A stretch of DNA of 64,000 bases from JADJEK01 sp052034255. Its GTDB lineage: Bacteria; Planctomycetota; B15-G4; JADJEK01. A program made the translations under genes and the position numbers. Location: NCBI GenBank assembly GCA_052034255.1, contig JBPOIU010000006.1, forward strand, positions 57,436-121,435, given 5' to 3'. Positions within the stretch are counted from its first letter, which is position 1. Each line of letters opens with the position of its first letter. Under the pieces are notes generated by a model. It was not told where the DNA came from. It did no database searches and saw nothing but the letters and a program-made list of their open reading frames with translations. Positions 23,648 to 32,472 of this stretch are shown in pieces.

Positions 23648-26119
23648 TCAGCGATCCCAGTCGAGGTGGATGTCCTTCGTGAACGACTCGTCCGCATTCA
23701 AGCGCATGTTCCCGATCACCGAATGCCGACTGAACCCGGTCCCCGCGCGCATCGTCTCGTAGGTGGAGCCATCGCGCGGCCCGCGCCACCGTGCGAACAC
23801 TTCGACGTCGTAATCACCGGTCGGAATGCCCTCGAATCGAAAGCGCCGATCCGGTCCGACGTACGCCACCCATTCCGCCGCGAACGAACCATCCAGGACG
23901 TCGTCGGGTGCGGGGTCGGGCAGCAATCCGACCGCGCGCGTGGTGCCTCTTCCTGGCTCGAATCGGACGACCCAATCGGACGTCGATCCCGCGATGTCGT
24001 CGTCCATCACGAGTTCGCCGCTCCAACTCCCCGAACTCGCGGGCGCGACCTGCAGCACGACCGGCTCGGTCGAAGCCGGATCGACGGTGACGAGGCGCGG
24101 CGTACACGCGAGCCATTGACGCGTGATCGGCCCGGTCGGCCCCCACGTGGTCCGGATGGCTTGGATGTGCGCGGGTTCGCGCCAAGCCTGCGGGACGTTG
24201 GCCTCGCCGCCACGCGCGAGCGGGACCTCGAATTCGAAACTTCCCGATCGCGGAAACCAGATCACGAGCGAGATCTCCTCGAGCGAGACGCTCTCGCATG
24301 CGACGCGCAGATCCGGTCGCGCCGGTCCAGGCGGAGTTCCCGACGCATCGCGCGTCAGCGCGAGTTCGACGACGCGACGTCCCGAATCGGCGCCGGCGTG
24401 TTGCGGCAACTCGGCGACGGCGTAGCCCGGCGACACGAAGAACATCGCTTCGCGTGCGGACGGGAGGCTCTTCGTGTCCGGCCAGCGTGAGTCCCGATTC
24501 GTCGGTTCGTCGATCAAATCGTTCGTCGCGAGCGGTCGTCGCTTAGGCTCGGCCCGGTGCTCGATCGCGCGCTCCGCGTCGCGGCGTGAACCGCGCGCCA
24601 GCACCCAACGCAGCGGCTCGCGCGTGGTCGCGTCGACGCAGCGCACGAACTGCGCGGAGCCTGGGACGACCGGGAGCGTCTCGCGCGCATCGCCGCCGAA
24701 CACCGGCATCCAATCGCCGACGACGGAACCCGAGGCGCCGCGCATCTCGATCGCATCGGAGTCGGCGACCGTGAACTCGAACTCGCCGCGCCCGTCCGCG
24801 TCGATCTCGCCTTGCGTGAGGTTCGCACGCTGTCCTTCAGGCGCCCCGTTCGACGCGTCGTCGCGCCATTCGACGCGGGCGCCCGGGACAAGACGACCTT
24901 CGCCGTCGACGCAGACTCCACGCACGCGCGAGCCCAATTCGAGTGCGACGCGCAAGACGCCATCGATCGGAGCGCGCGGCAACGGAACCTCGACACCGAC
25001 GCGATCGGGCGCGGTCACGACGAGCGCGTCGCAGACCTGTGGCACTTGCACGCGCACGAAGCCGTCGGCCTGCGTCGTGTCCAGGAACGACGCCGACGGC
25101 CACGGCCCACCTCGGAAGTCGTCGCGCGCGAGAACGCGCGCTCCGGACACTCCTTGTCCGGTTTCGCGCGCGACGACGCGGATCCGCAACTCGCGGGCTC
25201 CGGCCCTCGGCGCGTCGAGGCTGGCGATGACCGAGGGTCTCTCGCCGGACCCTCCGGAGCTCCAGAGCATGCGAACGGAAGTCGGTGCGGCATCGGTCTC
25301 GCCGACCGCGATCCATGCGACGCGCGCATCAAACCCGCGCGCCATGCACTCGACGATTTCTTCGTGCCCCGTCCCCCACAGCGTGAAGCGGCCGGCGGCG
25401 TCGGTCGCGGTCCACGGCGCGTCGTCGATGCCGCGCAGACGCACGCGCGCTCCTTCGATCGGGCGATCGGCCTCGTCGACGACGATCCCGTCGCGGCGCT
25501 GCCCGCGCGCGAGGACGATCGTCACCACGTCGCCCGCGATTCGATCGGTGCGCGTCGTCGCAATGAATCCGTCGGCCATCACTCCGATCGCGCGCGGCCG
25601 TCCGATCGCCGACTCCACGCGCGCACGGCCTTCGGCGTCGGTTTGCAAACGAAGCGTCGACGCGCTTGGAAAGCACGCGCGGGCCGACTTCCGCCAAGGA
25701 TCGGGCGAGCGCTCCTCCGGGTGCGTCGCGAGGACGGTCGCGTTCGCGATCGGTCGACCTTCGGAGTCGACGACGCGCACTTCGATGTCGGTCCTCGGCG
25801 CGACGTTCTCGATGAACGCCGCAGCTTCGAACTCCAAACCCGCGAGCGCGGCAGCCTCGCGTCGAGCCTCGCGTTGTGCGGTCGCGGGATCCTCGCGACT
25901 CTCCCATCGCGTCTCGAACGTCAGCTCGAGCCGAGACCAACGAGCGACGTGGGGCGCCATCCTGGGCGTGGCCCACATCTGCACGAACCCGAATGCCAAG
26001 AGCAACACAACCCCCAGCAGCCCCTTCGCCGGGCTGGGGATCACGCGGGGTCGCCTCCGCACCGGAGCGCGGCGCGGCTGTGGCGCACTCGACACGGCAT
26101 CCCCCGGTCGTCCGTTCAT
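23648..26119 (-). CDS. large membrane-anchored protein with carboxypeptidase-regulatory-like repeats
   Basis: 823 residues from ATG 26119, overlapped with the sigma-factor stop as ATGA. A basic cytoplasmic N-terminus (APVRRRPR) precedes one transmembrane helix (about 33-52, GVVLLLAFGFVQM). The extracytoplasmic part has CarboxypepD_reg units such as IEVRVVDSEGRPIANATVL, GIVVDEADRPIEGARVRL and VRGVCVDGEGRLVPGARV, each split by variable loops. Coupling to the ECF sigma gene, and the inside-out topology, would let it act as a membrane partner or anti-sigma-like sensor, but it has no recognisable zinc anti-sigma domain. Could equally be simply a target of the sigma factor. Confidence 0.83.
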   Translation of the reverse strand: MNGRPGDAVSSAPQPRRAPVRRRPRVIPSPAKGLLGVVLLLAFGFVQMWATPRMAPHVARWSRLELTFETRWESREDPATAQREARREAAALAGLEFEAAAFIENVAPRTDIEVRVVDSEGRPIANATVLATHPEERSPDPWRKSARACFPSASTLRLQTDAEGRARVESAIGRPRAIGVMADGFIATTRTDRIAGDVVTIVLARGQRRDGIVVDEADRPIEGARVRLRGIDDAPWTATDAAGRFTLWGTGHEEIVECMARGFDARVAWIAVGETDAAPTSVRMLWSSGGSGERPSVIASLDAPRAGARELRIRVVARETGQGVSGARVLARDDFRGGPWPSASFLDTTQADGFVRVQVPQVCDALVVTAPDRVGVEVPLPRAPIDGVLRVALELGSRVRGVCVDGEGRLVPGARVEWRDDASNGAPEGQRANLTQGEIDADGRGEFEFTVADSDAIEMRGASGSVVGDWMPVFGGDARETLPVVPGSAQFVRCVDATTREPLRWVLARGSRRDAERAIEHRAEPKRRPLATNDLIDEPTNRDSRWPDTKSLPSAREAMFFVSPGYAVAELPQHAGADSGRRVVELALTRDASGTPPGPARPDLRVACESVSLEEISLVIWFPRSGSFEFEVPLARGGEANVPQAWREPAHIQAIRTTWGPTGPITRQWLACTPRLVTVDPASTEPVVLQVAPASSGSWSGELVMDDDIAGSTSDWVVRFEPGRGTTRAVGLLPDPAPDDVLDGSFAAEWVAYVGPDRRFRFEGIPTGDYDVEVFARWRGPRDGSTYETMRAGTGFSRHSVIGNMRLNADESFTKDIHLDWDR

Positions 26120-26733
26120 CGCAACCTCGCGCTCACGCACTTCCCGAGTTCGATCAGCGCCTGCGCGTGCATCATGCGCGCCGCCGCGGCCGACGGTCTG
26201 CCGACGGCCTTCGCGACCGCCTCCCACGAAGCGCCCATGTAGTCGCGCTGCAAGATCAGCTCACGATGCTCTTCCTTCAGCGTGCGCAAGCACTCCTCGA
26301 CCACGGCCGCGCGTTCACCGGCTTCGGCCAACGCGGGCGGCGGCAGCGACGGCTCCGGCGGATCGATCGAGACGGCGCCGGACGCCGCATCGGAGCCCAC
26401 GTCGAGCGCGATCTCGCGCGCCGCGCTGCGCTTCTCGGCCGCGAGCTTGTCCGCCGCATCCGTGATCTGGTGCTGCGCGATCTGCGCGAGCCAACCGATC
26501 AAGCTCGCTTCTTCGTCGACGTCGAAGCGGTCGTAGATGCGACACGCTTTCGCGAACACCTCCTGAAGGATGTCGCCCGATTCGAGCGTCGCGCGCAGCT
26601 TGCCGCCCATGCGAGCACGCACGATGCGGCGCACGCGGTCGTAGTACCGCGCGATCAGCCGAGCCAATGCGTCCTTGTCCCCGTGCTGAGCCTTGGCCAT
26701 CAAGTCGAGCGAGCGCGTGACGTCGCTGTTCAT
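26116..26733 (-). CDS. ECF-type RNA polymerase sigma factor
   Basis: 205 residues from ATG 26733; a GTG at 26784 would add 17 residues and starts 9 bp after the kinase stop, so the start is uncertain. Region 2 contains ARYYDRVRRIVRARMG, GDILQEVFAKA and WLAQIAQHQITD. Region 4 has LILQRDYMGASWEAVAKAVG followed by the recognition helix. The 50-residue linker is Ala/Pro-rich. It lies between a Ser/Thr kinase gene and two CarboxypepD_reg genes. In Planctomycetota ECF sigma factors are often encoded with such kinases instead of classical anti-sigma factors, so phosphorylation control is plausible. Confidence 0.93.
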   Translation of the reverse strand: MNSDVTRSLDLMAKAQHGDKDALARLIARYYDRVRRIVRARMGGKLRATLESGDILQEVFAKACRIYDRFDVDEEASLIGWLAQIAQHQITDAADKLAAEKRSAAREIALDVGSDAASGAVSIDPPEPSLPPPALAEAGERAAVVEECLRTLKEEHRELILQRDYMGASWEAVAKAVGRPSAAAARMMHAQALIELGKCVSARLR

Positions 26734-26793
26734 GGCCGACAGTGAACCAGCCGCGGCCGCGCGCGGCAACTCCTCGACGGTCACGTGGCTGGC

Positions 26794-28701
26794 TCACCGA
26801 CCTTCGATGCGGAAGTAGGCGCAGACCGATTGCACGCCGCGGAACGGCGCCGGCACGTCGTCCTGCCGCGCCAGGGACTCGGCCACCTCGAGCTTGATCT
26901 CCTGGAACTCCCGGCGGTCGGCGTCGGTCAACGAACCGCCCCGGGTCAGCGTCGGTTCCTTGTCGAGCAGCGCTAGCGCCTGCTCGCGTGCGACGCCGAG
27001 CTGCGGCGCCGTGCGCGCGGTCATCTCCATGCGGGACAACCACGCCTGCAGTGAGGCCGAAGGCTTGTCGGTGACGAAGATGCGCACACCTTCGAACCGG
27101 CGCTCAGGATCCGCGTCGAGTTCGTCTTGGCGGATCATCGCGCAGGGCACGTAGTCCTCGGCGATCGTGACGTCCTTGCGAAAACGGCTGCCGCGATCGC
27201 CGAGCGTCATGTCGGCTTTCGCGAACGCGATCGGCGCGATGCGCTCCGGTCCCGAAACCGACGAGCCGAAGATCGACACCGCGTACACCGAGACCGGCCG
27301 GGAGCAGCGCACACGGACACCGATTTGGTCGCCGATGCGCACCGCCTGCACCAGCTCGGCGAGTTGTGCCTCCGGCGAGCCGAGTTCGCGCACGAACACG
27401 CGCAGTTCCGGTGCGTCGCTCGGCTGCACCAACGCGAACGTGACGGCAAGCCCCACGATGAACGCGCACGCGATCCCAGCGACCAACCGATGGCGCTTCA
27501 TGAAGTAACGCAGTTCACGCGCCGCCCCGGCCACGACGCCGCCGCGAGCCGCCACCGGCGCCTCGTTGCCGGCGAGGAAGCGCGCGAGATCCTCACGCAT
27601 CGCGCGCACCGAGTCGTAGCGCGCGCGCGGCTCGAGTTCGATCGCCTTCAGCACGATCGCTTCCAAGTCGCGCGGCAGATGCTGGGCGATCTTGCGTGGC
27701 CGATCGAAACGACCGTCGACGATCCGCTCCATCAGCTCGGACGCGTCGTCGCCGGCGAATGCCCGCTGCAGCGTCAACATCTCGTACAGCAGCAATCCGA
27801 GCTGATAGAGGTCCGACTTCGGATCCGAACCGGTCCGCGACTGGCGCACTTGCTCCGGAGCGAGGTACGCGCAGGTTCCGTACAGACCTTGCGCCGGATC
27901 GGTGCGGTCCCCGTCGAGCCAGCCCGCCAAACCGAAATCGAGCAACACCGGCTGACCGCCGCCGCGCAGCAGCACGTTCGAGGGCTTCAAATCCCGGTGC
28001 AACACGCCGCGCGCGTGCGCAGCCTCCAGCGCGCGCGCGATGTCGGAGACGATCCGAACGACGCTGCGGACGTACGACGTGGGATCGATCAGGATCTCGC
28101 CACCCGGTGGCACCGGGCGCGCGATTGCTTCGTCCAGCACAGTGCCAGCGACCGGCGGTCGCCCGCTGCCGAGCTTCTGCGCCAGAACCTCGAGTACGTC
28201 CTTCAACGACACGCCATCGACCACGTCCATGACGATGTAGTTCGCGTCGCCGTCCTGGCCGGCCTCGTGCACGGCGACGATGTTCGGGTGTTGCAGCGCC
28301 GCGAGCGCCTGCGATTCGCGCACGAACATCGCCGCGAACTCGGGCTTCTGAGCGGTCTGCTGATCCAAGACCTTCAGCGCGACGCGCCGCTGCAAGCGCT
28401 CGTCGAATGCCTCGAACACGCGGCCCATGCCGCCTTTGCCCAGCTCCTTGCGCACGTGGTAGCGACCGCCCACGGTGCTCCCCGGCCGGATCGCGCGTGG
28501 CATCAGTGCCGACACGGTTTCGACACCGGCGACCAGTTCGCGCAGCCGCTCGCGCTCGGCGGGAGTCGGCAAACGATCGAGGAACGCGGTCAGCCGGACC
28601 GGCTCGCCGCCGACGCGCAGGCGGACGTACTCCGCGGCGAGGGCTTCGACGCCGTCGGCTGCGCCCGCTTCGCTCTTCACAGGCCTATCGCTGTCGACCA
28701 T
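26794..28701 (-). CDS. transmembrane Ser/Thr protein kinase linked to an ECF sigma factor
   Basis: 635 residues. The N-terminal 70 residues are helical. The kinase domain (about 81-376) has the G-loop GKGGMGRV, Lys110, HRDLKPSN (Asp237), DFGLAG (Asp255) and APEQ. An insert of about 35 residues (175-210, Pro/Gly-rich) separates the N-lobe from helix E, which is unusual. One transmembrane helix lies at 405-426. The periplasmic domain has no PASTA or other repeat I recognise. ATG 28701. It is the first gene of the kinase-sigma-CarboxypepD_reg operon and may sense an envelope signal and phosphorylate the sigma factor. Confidence 0.94.
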   Translation of the reverse strand: MVDSDRPVKSEAGAADGVEALAAEYVRLRVGGEPVRLTAFLDRLPTPAERERLRELVAGVETVSALMPRAIRPGSTVGGRYHVRKELGKGGMGRVFEAFDERLQRRVALKVLDQQTAQKPEFAAMFVRESQALAALQHPNIVAVHEAGQDGDANYIVMDVVDGVSLKDVLEVLAQKLGSGRPPVAGTVLDEAIARPVPPGGEILIDPTSYVRSVVRIVSDIARALEAAHARGVLHRDLKPSNVLLRGGGQPVLLDFGLAGWLDGDRTDPAQGLYGTCAYLAPEQVRQSRTGSDPKSDLYQLGLLLYEMLTLQRAFAGDDASELMERIVDGRFDRPRKIAQHLPRDLEAIVLKAIELEPRARYDSVRAMREDLARFLAGNEAPVAARGGVVAGAARELRYFMKRHRLVAGIACAFIVGLAVTFALVQPSDAPELRVFVRELGSPEAQLAELVQAVRIGDQIGVRVRCSRPVSVYAVSIFGSSVSGPERIAPIAFAKADMTLGDRGSRFRKDVTIAEDYVPCAMIRQDELDADPERRFEGVRIFVTDKPSASLQAWLSRMEMTARTAPQLGVAREQALALLDKEPTLTRGGSLTDADRREFQEIKLEVAESLARQDDVPAPFRGVQSVCAYFRIEGR

Positions 28702-28831
28702 GACTCACTCCGCTCGAGGCTCGGGGCCGTCGGGTCGGCATCGTACGGACCCAAACGCCACCGTCGGAACCCACAGGGGAACACGCGGCCAGGCCGAAGG
28801 CGGAATTTCCGGCGAAGTCGGTCGTGGCCCG

Positions 28832-28847
28832 GTCACGGACTTGTGAC
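28832..28847. promoter_or_regulatory. weak inverted repeat GTCAC-6-GTGAC between divergent kinase genes
   Basis: GTCAC and GTGAC separated by six bases lie in the 207-bp gap between the Ser/Thr kinase and histidine kinase genes, 62 bp before the histidine kinase ATG. It could be a response-regulator or other operator site. The arms are short, so chance is possible. Confidence 0.25.
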
Positions 28848-28908
28848 AGTTCTTCCGCGCGCGGGCTCGACCTTGGCGACGCCACCCCTCACCGGGTCGA
28901 ATGCCGTC

Positions 28909-30642
28909 ATGCCGCTCCACGTCAGCGCCCCCCGCTGGGACACGATCGCCGCCGGTCTCGCGCTGGCCGCGCTGACGGCGTTGGCCGGCCTGGGTTGGTC
29001 GGGCGCCCACGAAGCGCGGCGGCGGGCGATCGACGAGTTCCGTGACGCGGCGTGGGCTCGAGCGACGCACGCACTCGCCACGCTGGACGCTGCCAGCGCG
29101 CACGCGTTGACGCAGTGGGCGACGCACGATGCGCGCAGCGTGCCGGAGGGCTTCGTCGGCGCCAGCGTGGACTACGTTCCCGAGGAGCGCCCGCATCACC
29201 CGCGACTACGAGCCGCCCACGACGATCCGAATGCGACGGCGGCGTTCGCGGCGCTCGCGGCCGATGTCGACGTGGACCTGAACGTGCGAACGCTGGCACG
29301 GGCGGCGGCGCTCGACCGCGCACGCTCCACGCCATCCACACAAGGCAGCTCCGCCGACGCCGCCACCGACGATGCCCTACCCGTCGCGACCAACGGCCGC
29401 GCCCGGTTCGCGCTCGATCGCGCTCGCGCCCGGCGTGGCATCGACGTGGACGGGTTCGTGCAGCGTTTGACCGCGGGCGACTACGACGGTGTGCCTCCGC
29501 TCGAGCGCGCCTACGCGGCGCAGGATCACGCGGCGCCGAACGACACGATCGACGCCTTGCGCGCGCTCGACGCGCTCGCGCTCGAGCCCGACCGCGACGG
29601 AGCCCATCCCTTCACGCGCGTCGACGGCAGCCGTGGGTTCGCGTGGCGCCGTCCATCGACCGACGGCGCGACGCAGCTCGTGTGGATCGGCGCGGACGCG
29701 TACGCGGCGCGCTGCGTCGCTGCGGCGCCCGACATCGAGCCGATCGCCGACGGGAACGAACGCGATGGCTCGCCGAGCCTGACGCTGCGGACCGTGCCAT
29801 TGCGCTTCCAGCCCAGCGCCAGCGCGCTCGCCCGCGCGGAAGCCGCCGGCGCGGCGACCTACGCCACGCGACTCGCGCAAGTCCTCGCGTCGTTGGTCTT
29901 GTGCGGCGCGTGCACCGCACTCCTGGTGCGACTCGCACGCCGCCGCGCGGACCTCGATCGCCAACGCAACGACTTCGTCTGTTCGGTCACGCACGAACTG
30001 AAGACTCCGCTGTCGAACATCCTCCTGTACGCGGAGACGCTCGAACGGCTGGACGGCGCCGATCCCGGCCGGGTACCGGAATTCGCCCGCACCATTCGCG
30101 CCGAAGCCGAGCGCTTGCGCGGCCGCATCCAACAAGTGCTCGACGTGGCGGCCGGCCGCGACGCGATCGAGGCCGCGCCGGGCACCACGTTCGAACCGCT
30201 CGCGGTCGTCGAAGCCGTGATCGCCGAAGCCACGCCCGGCGCGAAGGCGAAAGGCGCCACGTTCGTGCTCGCGAGCTTCGGGCCGGTGCCACGCGTTCGT
30301 GGCTCGCTCGAGTTGCTGGCGCAAGCCGTTTCCGGTTTGCTCGACAACGCCGTGAAATTCGGCGGAGCGGCGACGGTTCGAGTCCGCGTCCGCGTTCACG
30401 ACGGCGAGATCCTGATCGATGTCGCGGACGAAGGGCCGGGCATCGCGCCGAAGGATCGCCCGCACGTGTTCGAACCGTTCTGGCGCGCGAGTTCCGCCGT
30501 GGCGCAGGCGACGCCGGGATCCGGCCTCGGCCTCGCCCTGGTGCGGCGCTGCGTCGAACGGCTGCGTGGACGCGTCGACCTGCTCCCCACGTCCGAGTCC
30601 CGAGGCGCTACGTTTCGCATCGCGGTGCCCGCGGAGACCTGA
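28909..30642 (+). CDS. sensor histidine kinase of a two-component system
   Basis: 577 residues. Transmembrane helices at about 12-30 and 324-342 enclose a periplasmic sensor region of 290 residues, unusually long and Ala/Asp-rich, with no PAS or Cache motif that I can see. The cytoplasmic part has the H-box with His362 in VTHELKTPLSN, the N-box LLDNAVKFGG, the G1 box DEGPGIAP, the F-box FEPFW and the G2 box GSGLGLALV. There is no HAMP domain; a short linker follows the second helix. It is followed after 4 bp by its response regulator. Confidence 0.95.
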   Translation: MPLHVSAPRWDTIAAGLALAALTALAGLGWSGAHEARRRAIDEFRDAAWARATHALATLDAASAHALTQWATHDARSVPEGFVGASVDYVPEERPHHPRLRAAHDDPNATAAFAALAADVDVDLNVRTLARAAALDRARSTPSTQGSSADAATDDALPVATNGRARFALDRARARRGIDVDGFVQRLTAGDYDGVPPLERAYAAQDHAAPNDTIDALRALDALALEPDRDGAHPFTRVDGSRGFAWRRPSTDGATQLVWIGADAYAARCVAAAPDIEPIADGNERDGSPSLTLRTVPLRFQPSASALARAEAAGAATYATRLAQVLASLVLCGACTALLVRLARRRADLDRQRNDFVCSVTHELKTPLSNILLYAETLERLDGADPGRVPEFARTIRAEAERLRGRIQQVLDVAAGRDAIEAAPGTTFEPLAVVEAVIAEATPGAKAKGATFVLASFGPVPRVRGSLELLAQAVSGLLDNAVKFGGAATVRVRVRVHDGEILIDVADEGPGIAPKDRPHVFEPFWRASSAVAQATPGSGLGLALVRRCVERLRGRVDLLPTSESRGATFRIAVPAET

Positions 30643-30646
30643 ACCG

Positions 30647-31342
30647 ATGGCCCAGATCTTGATCGTCGAAGACGACGACGCCCTCGCGGCCGGGCTCGAC
30701 TACAACCTGCGCCGCGCGGGGTACGACGTCGACGTCGTCCGTGATGGCGCCGAAGCCATCCAGCACGCACGCGCGCGACCTCCCGACTTGATGATCCTCG
30801 ATTTGATGCTGCCGCGTCGCAGCGGCTACGACGTGCTGTCGACGCTGCGCAAGGGCGGCGCGCGCTTCCCCGTGGTCATCTTGTCCGCGCGCGACGGCGA
30901 ACTGGACAAGGTCAAGGGCTTCGACCTCGGCGCCGACGACTACGTCACCAAACCGTTCGCGCTCGGCGAATTGCTCGCGCGCGTCCGCGTCCGACTGCAC
31001 GCGCACGCCGCCGACGCGCCTGCGGCCGAACGCCTCCACCTCGAATCCGGCATCGTCGATCTACGGACGCATCGGCTGCGCACGCCGCACGGCGAGGTCT
31101 CGCTGACGAAGACCGAAGTCGAACTGCTGCGCATGCTCGGCCGTCGCCCGGGTGAATTGGTGGCGCGTGAAGAACTCGTGCGCGTGCTGTGGAACCTCGG
31201 TCCACGCTCGACGCGCACGCTGGACACGCATGTCCTGCGGCTGCGCAAGAAGATCGAGCCCGCGCCCGACGCTCCGCGCGTGCTGCGCACGATCCACGGC
31301 GTCGGATACTGCCTCGAGGTCCTGCCGGAGCGCGACCGATGA
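30647..31342 (+). CDS. OmpR/PhoB-family response regulator
   Basis: 231 residues. The receiver domain has acidic residues EDDD (8-11), phosphoacceptor Asp52 in MILDLMLP, Ser/Thr in ILSARDG and the conserved Lys in VTKPF. The C-terminal winged helix ends in LDTHVLRLRKKIE and TIHGVGY. ATG 30647 lies 4 bp after the histidine kinase stop. The stop overlaps the following unknown gene by ATGA, so that gene belongs to the same operon. Confidence 0.96.
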   Translation: MAQILIVEDDDALAAGLDYNLRRAGYDVDVVRDGAEAIQHARARPPDLMILDLMLPRRSGYDVLSTLRKGGARFPVVILSARDGELDKVKGFDLGADDYVTKPFALGELLARVRVRLHAHAADAPAAERLHLESGIVDLRTHRLRTPHGEVSLTKTEVELLRMLGRRPGELVAREELVRVLWNLGPRSTRTLDTHVLRLRKKIEPAPDAPRVLRTIHGVGYCLEVLPERDR

Positions 31343-32472
31343 GCACCCTCGCGTGGCTGCTCGGCTGCGGCGTCCTCGTGCTCGGGATCGACGGAGCCAG
31401 CGACCCGTTCGAGCGGGCGTGGCGAGCACTGCACGAAGCCGACGATCCACGGGCCGCGCTCGCGGCCTTGCGCGCGTGCGACGACGTCGATCCGGCGACG
31501 CCGGCGGGCCTGCGCGTGGAACTGCTTGGCCTCGAGGCGCGCGCGCGGCTCGGCGAGCGGGACGCTGTCCGCGAACGTGCATTCGCGCTGCGGTCGCGCG
31601 CACTACGCTCCCCGCTGCTGACCGACGCGTGGCGCGCGGTCCTCGACGCGGCGGATGTGCAGGACGCGACACCAGCCAAAGACGCGATCGCGCCGGGACT
31701 CGATCGCGCGCTCCCAATGCACTCCAATGCGCCCGACGCGCCCGACGCACCCGACGCGCCCGACTCGAAAGGCGAGCCCGCACCCGAAGACCCCCTCGAC
31801 GTCGCGCCGTCGTCGATCCGGTTGCTCCCCGACGTCACGCCGGTGGACGACGCGCAAGCCGCATCCGCGGACGCGAACACGTCTGCGCGTGCCGTGGAAC
31901 CACCCGCGTTCGTGCCGCCGCCGGTGGACTCGGGCGAAGCCTGGCACGCCGCACTCGATGCACACGAGCGCGCCTGGACGTTCGCGCTCGAGCGCGCGGA
32001 AGGTCGGCTGGCGCAGGTCGTCGCGCTGCTCGGCCGTCGCCGCGCCCTCGACCTCGGTTTGCCGGCGGCCGACGCCTACGAGCTTTGCACCTACTCGTTC
32101 GTCCATGCGTCGCGCCGCGATTCGCGCGCGGTCGGGAATCGGTGGGAACTGCAGTACGGCAACACGCCGGGACGAATCCACGTCCGCATGACGAGCTCCC
32201 AGCGGCACGCTCTCGCCGTCTGTGGCGTGACGGACTGGCCCCTGCGTCCCGCCGGCCTGGAGCCGACGATCGCCACCGACGAGCGCGTCGACGCGCGCGC
32301 CGGCGACGTGTTCGTGGAACGCCTGGCGTGGGCTTCCGAGGGCGCGGCGCCCGCGTTCCTCGCGTTCCAAGTGCTCGCGGCCGACGACGACGCGGTGCTC
32401 GTGCTGCGCTGGGAGCTCCTCGACGACGCGCGGGTGGCGCTCGTCGAACCTTGGTTCAGCGCGGTCCGATGA
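31339..32472 (+). CDS. secreted protein of unknown function in a two-component operon
   Basis: 377 residues. A short N-terminal hydrophobic segment (about 3-17) is a probable signal peptide. The region to about 100 is Ala/Arg/Leu-rich helix. A low-complexity linker with the repeat DAPDAPDAPD (coded by 9-bp repeats near 31730-31765) leads to a folded C-terminal domain (about 200-377). No family recognised. It overlaps the response regulator by ATGA and its 3' end overlaps the convergent BatE-like gene by 17 bp. It might be an accessory sensor for the histidine kinase or a target; neither is shown. Confidence 0.72.
   Translation: MSTLAWLLGCGVLVLGIDGASDPFERAWRALHEADDPRAALAALRACDDVDPATPAGLRVELLGLEARARLGERDAVRERAFALRSRALRSPLLTDAWRAVLDAADVQDATPAKDAIAPGLDRALPMHSNAPDAPDAPDAPDSKGEPAPEDPLDVAPSSIRLLPDVTPVDDAQAASADANTSARAVEPPAFVPPPVDSGEAWHAALDAHERAWTFALERAEGRLAQVVALLGRRRALDLGLPAADAYELCTYSFVHASRRDSRAVGNRWELQYGNTPGRIHVRMTSSQRHALAVCGVTDWPLRPAGLEPTIATDERVDARAGDVFVERLAWASEGAAPAFLAFQVLAADDDAVLVLRWELLDDARVALVEPWFSAVR

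Noticed and set aside
27127..28908. Plus-strand extension of the histidine kinase across the Ser/Thr kinase gene
   Set aside because: The extension is antisense to a complete kinase with all catalytic motifs. The signal-anchor helix of the histidine kinase starts just after ATG 28909.
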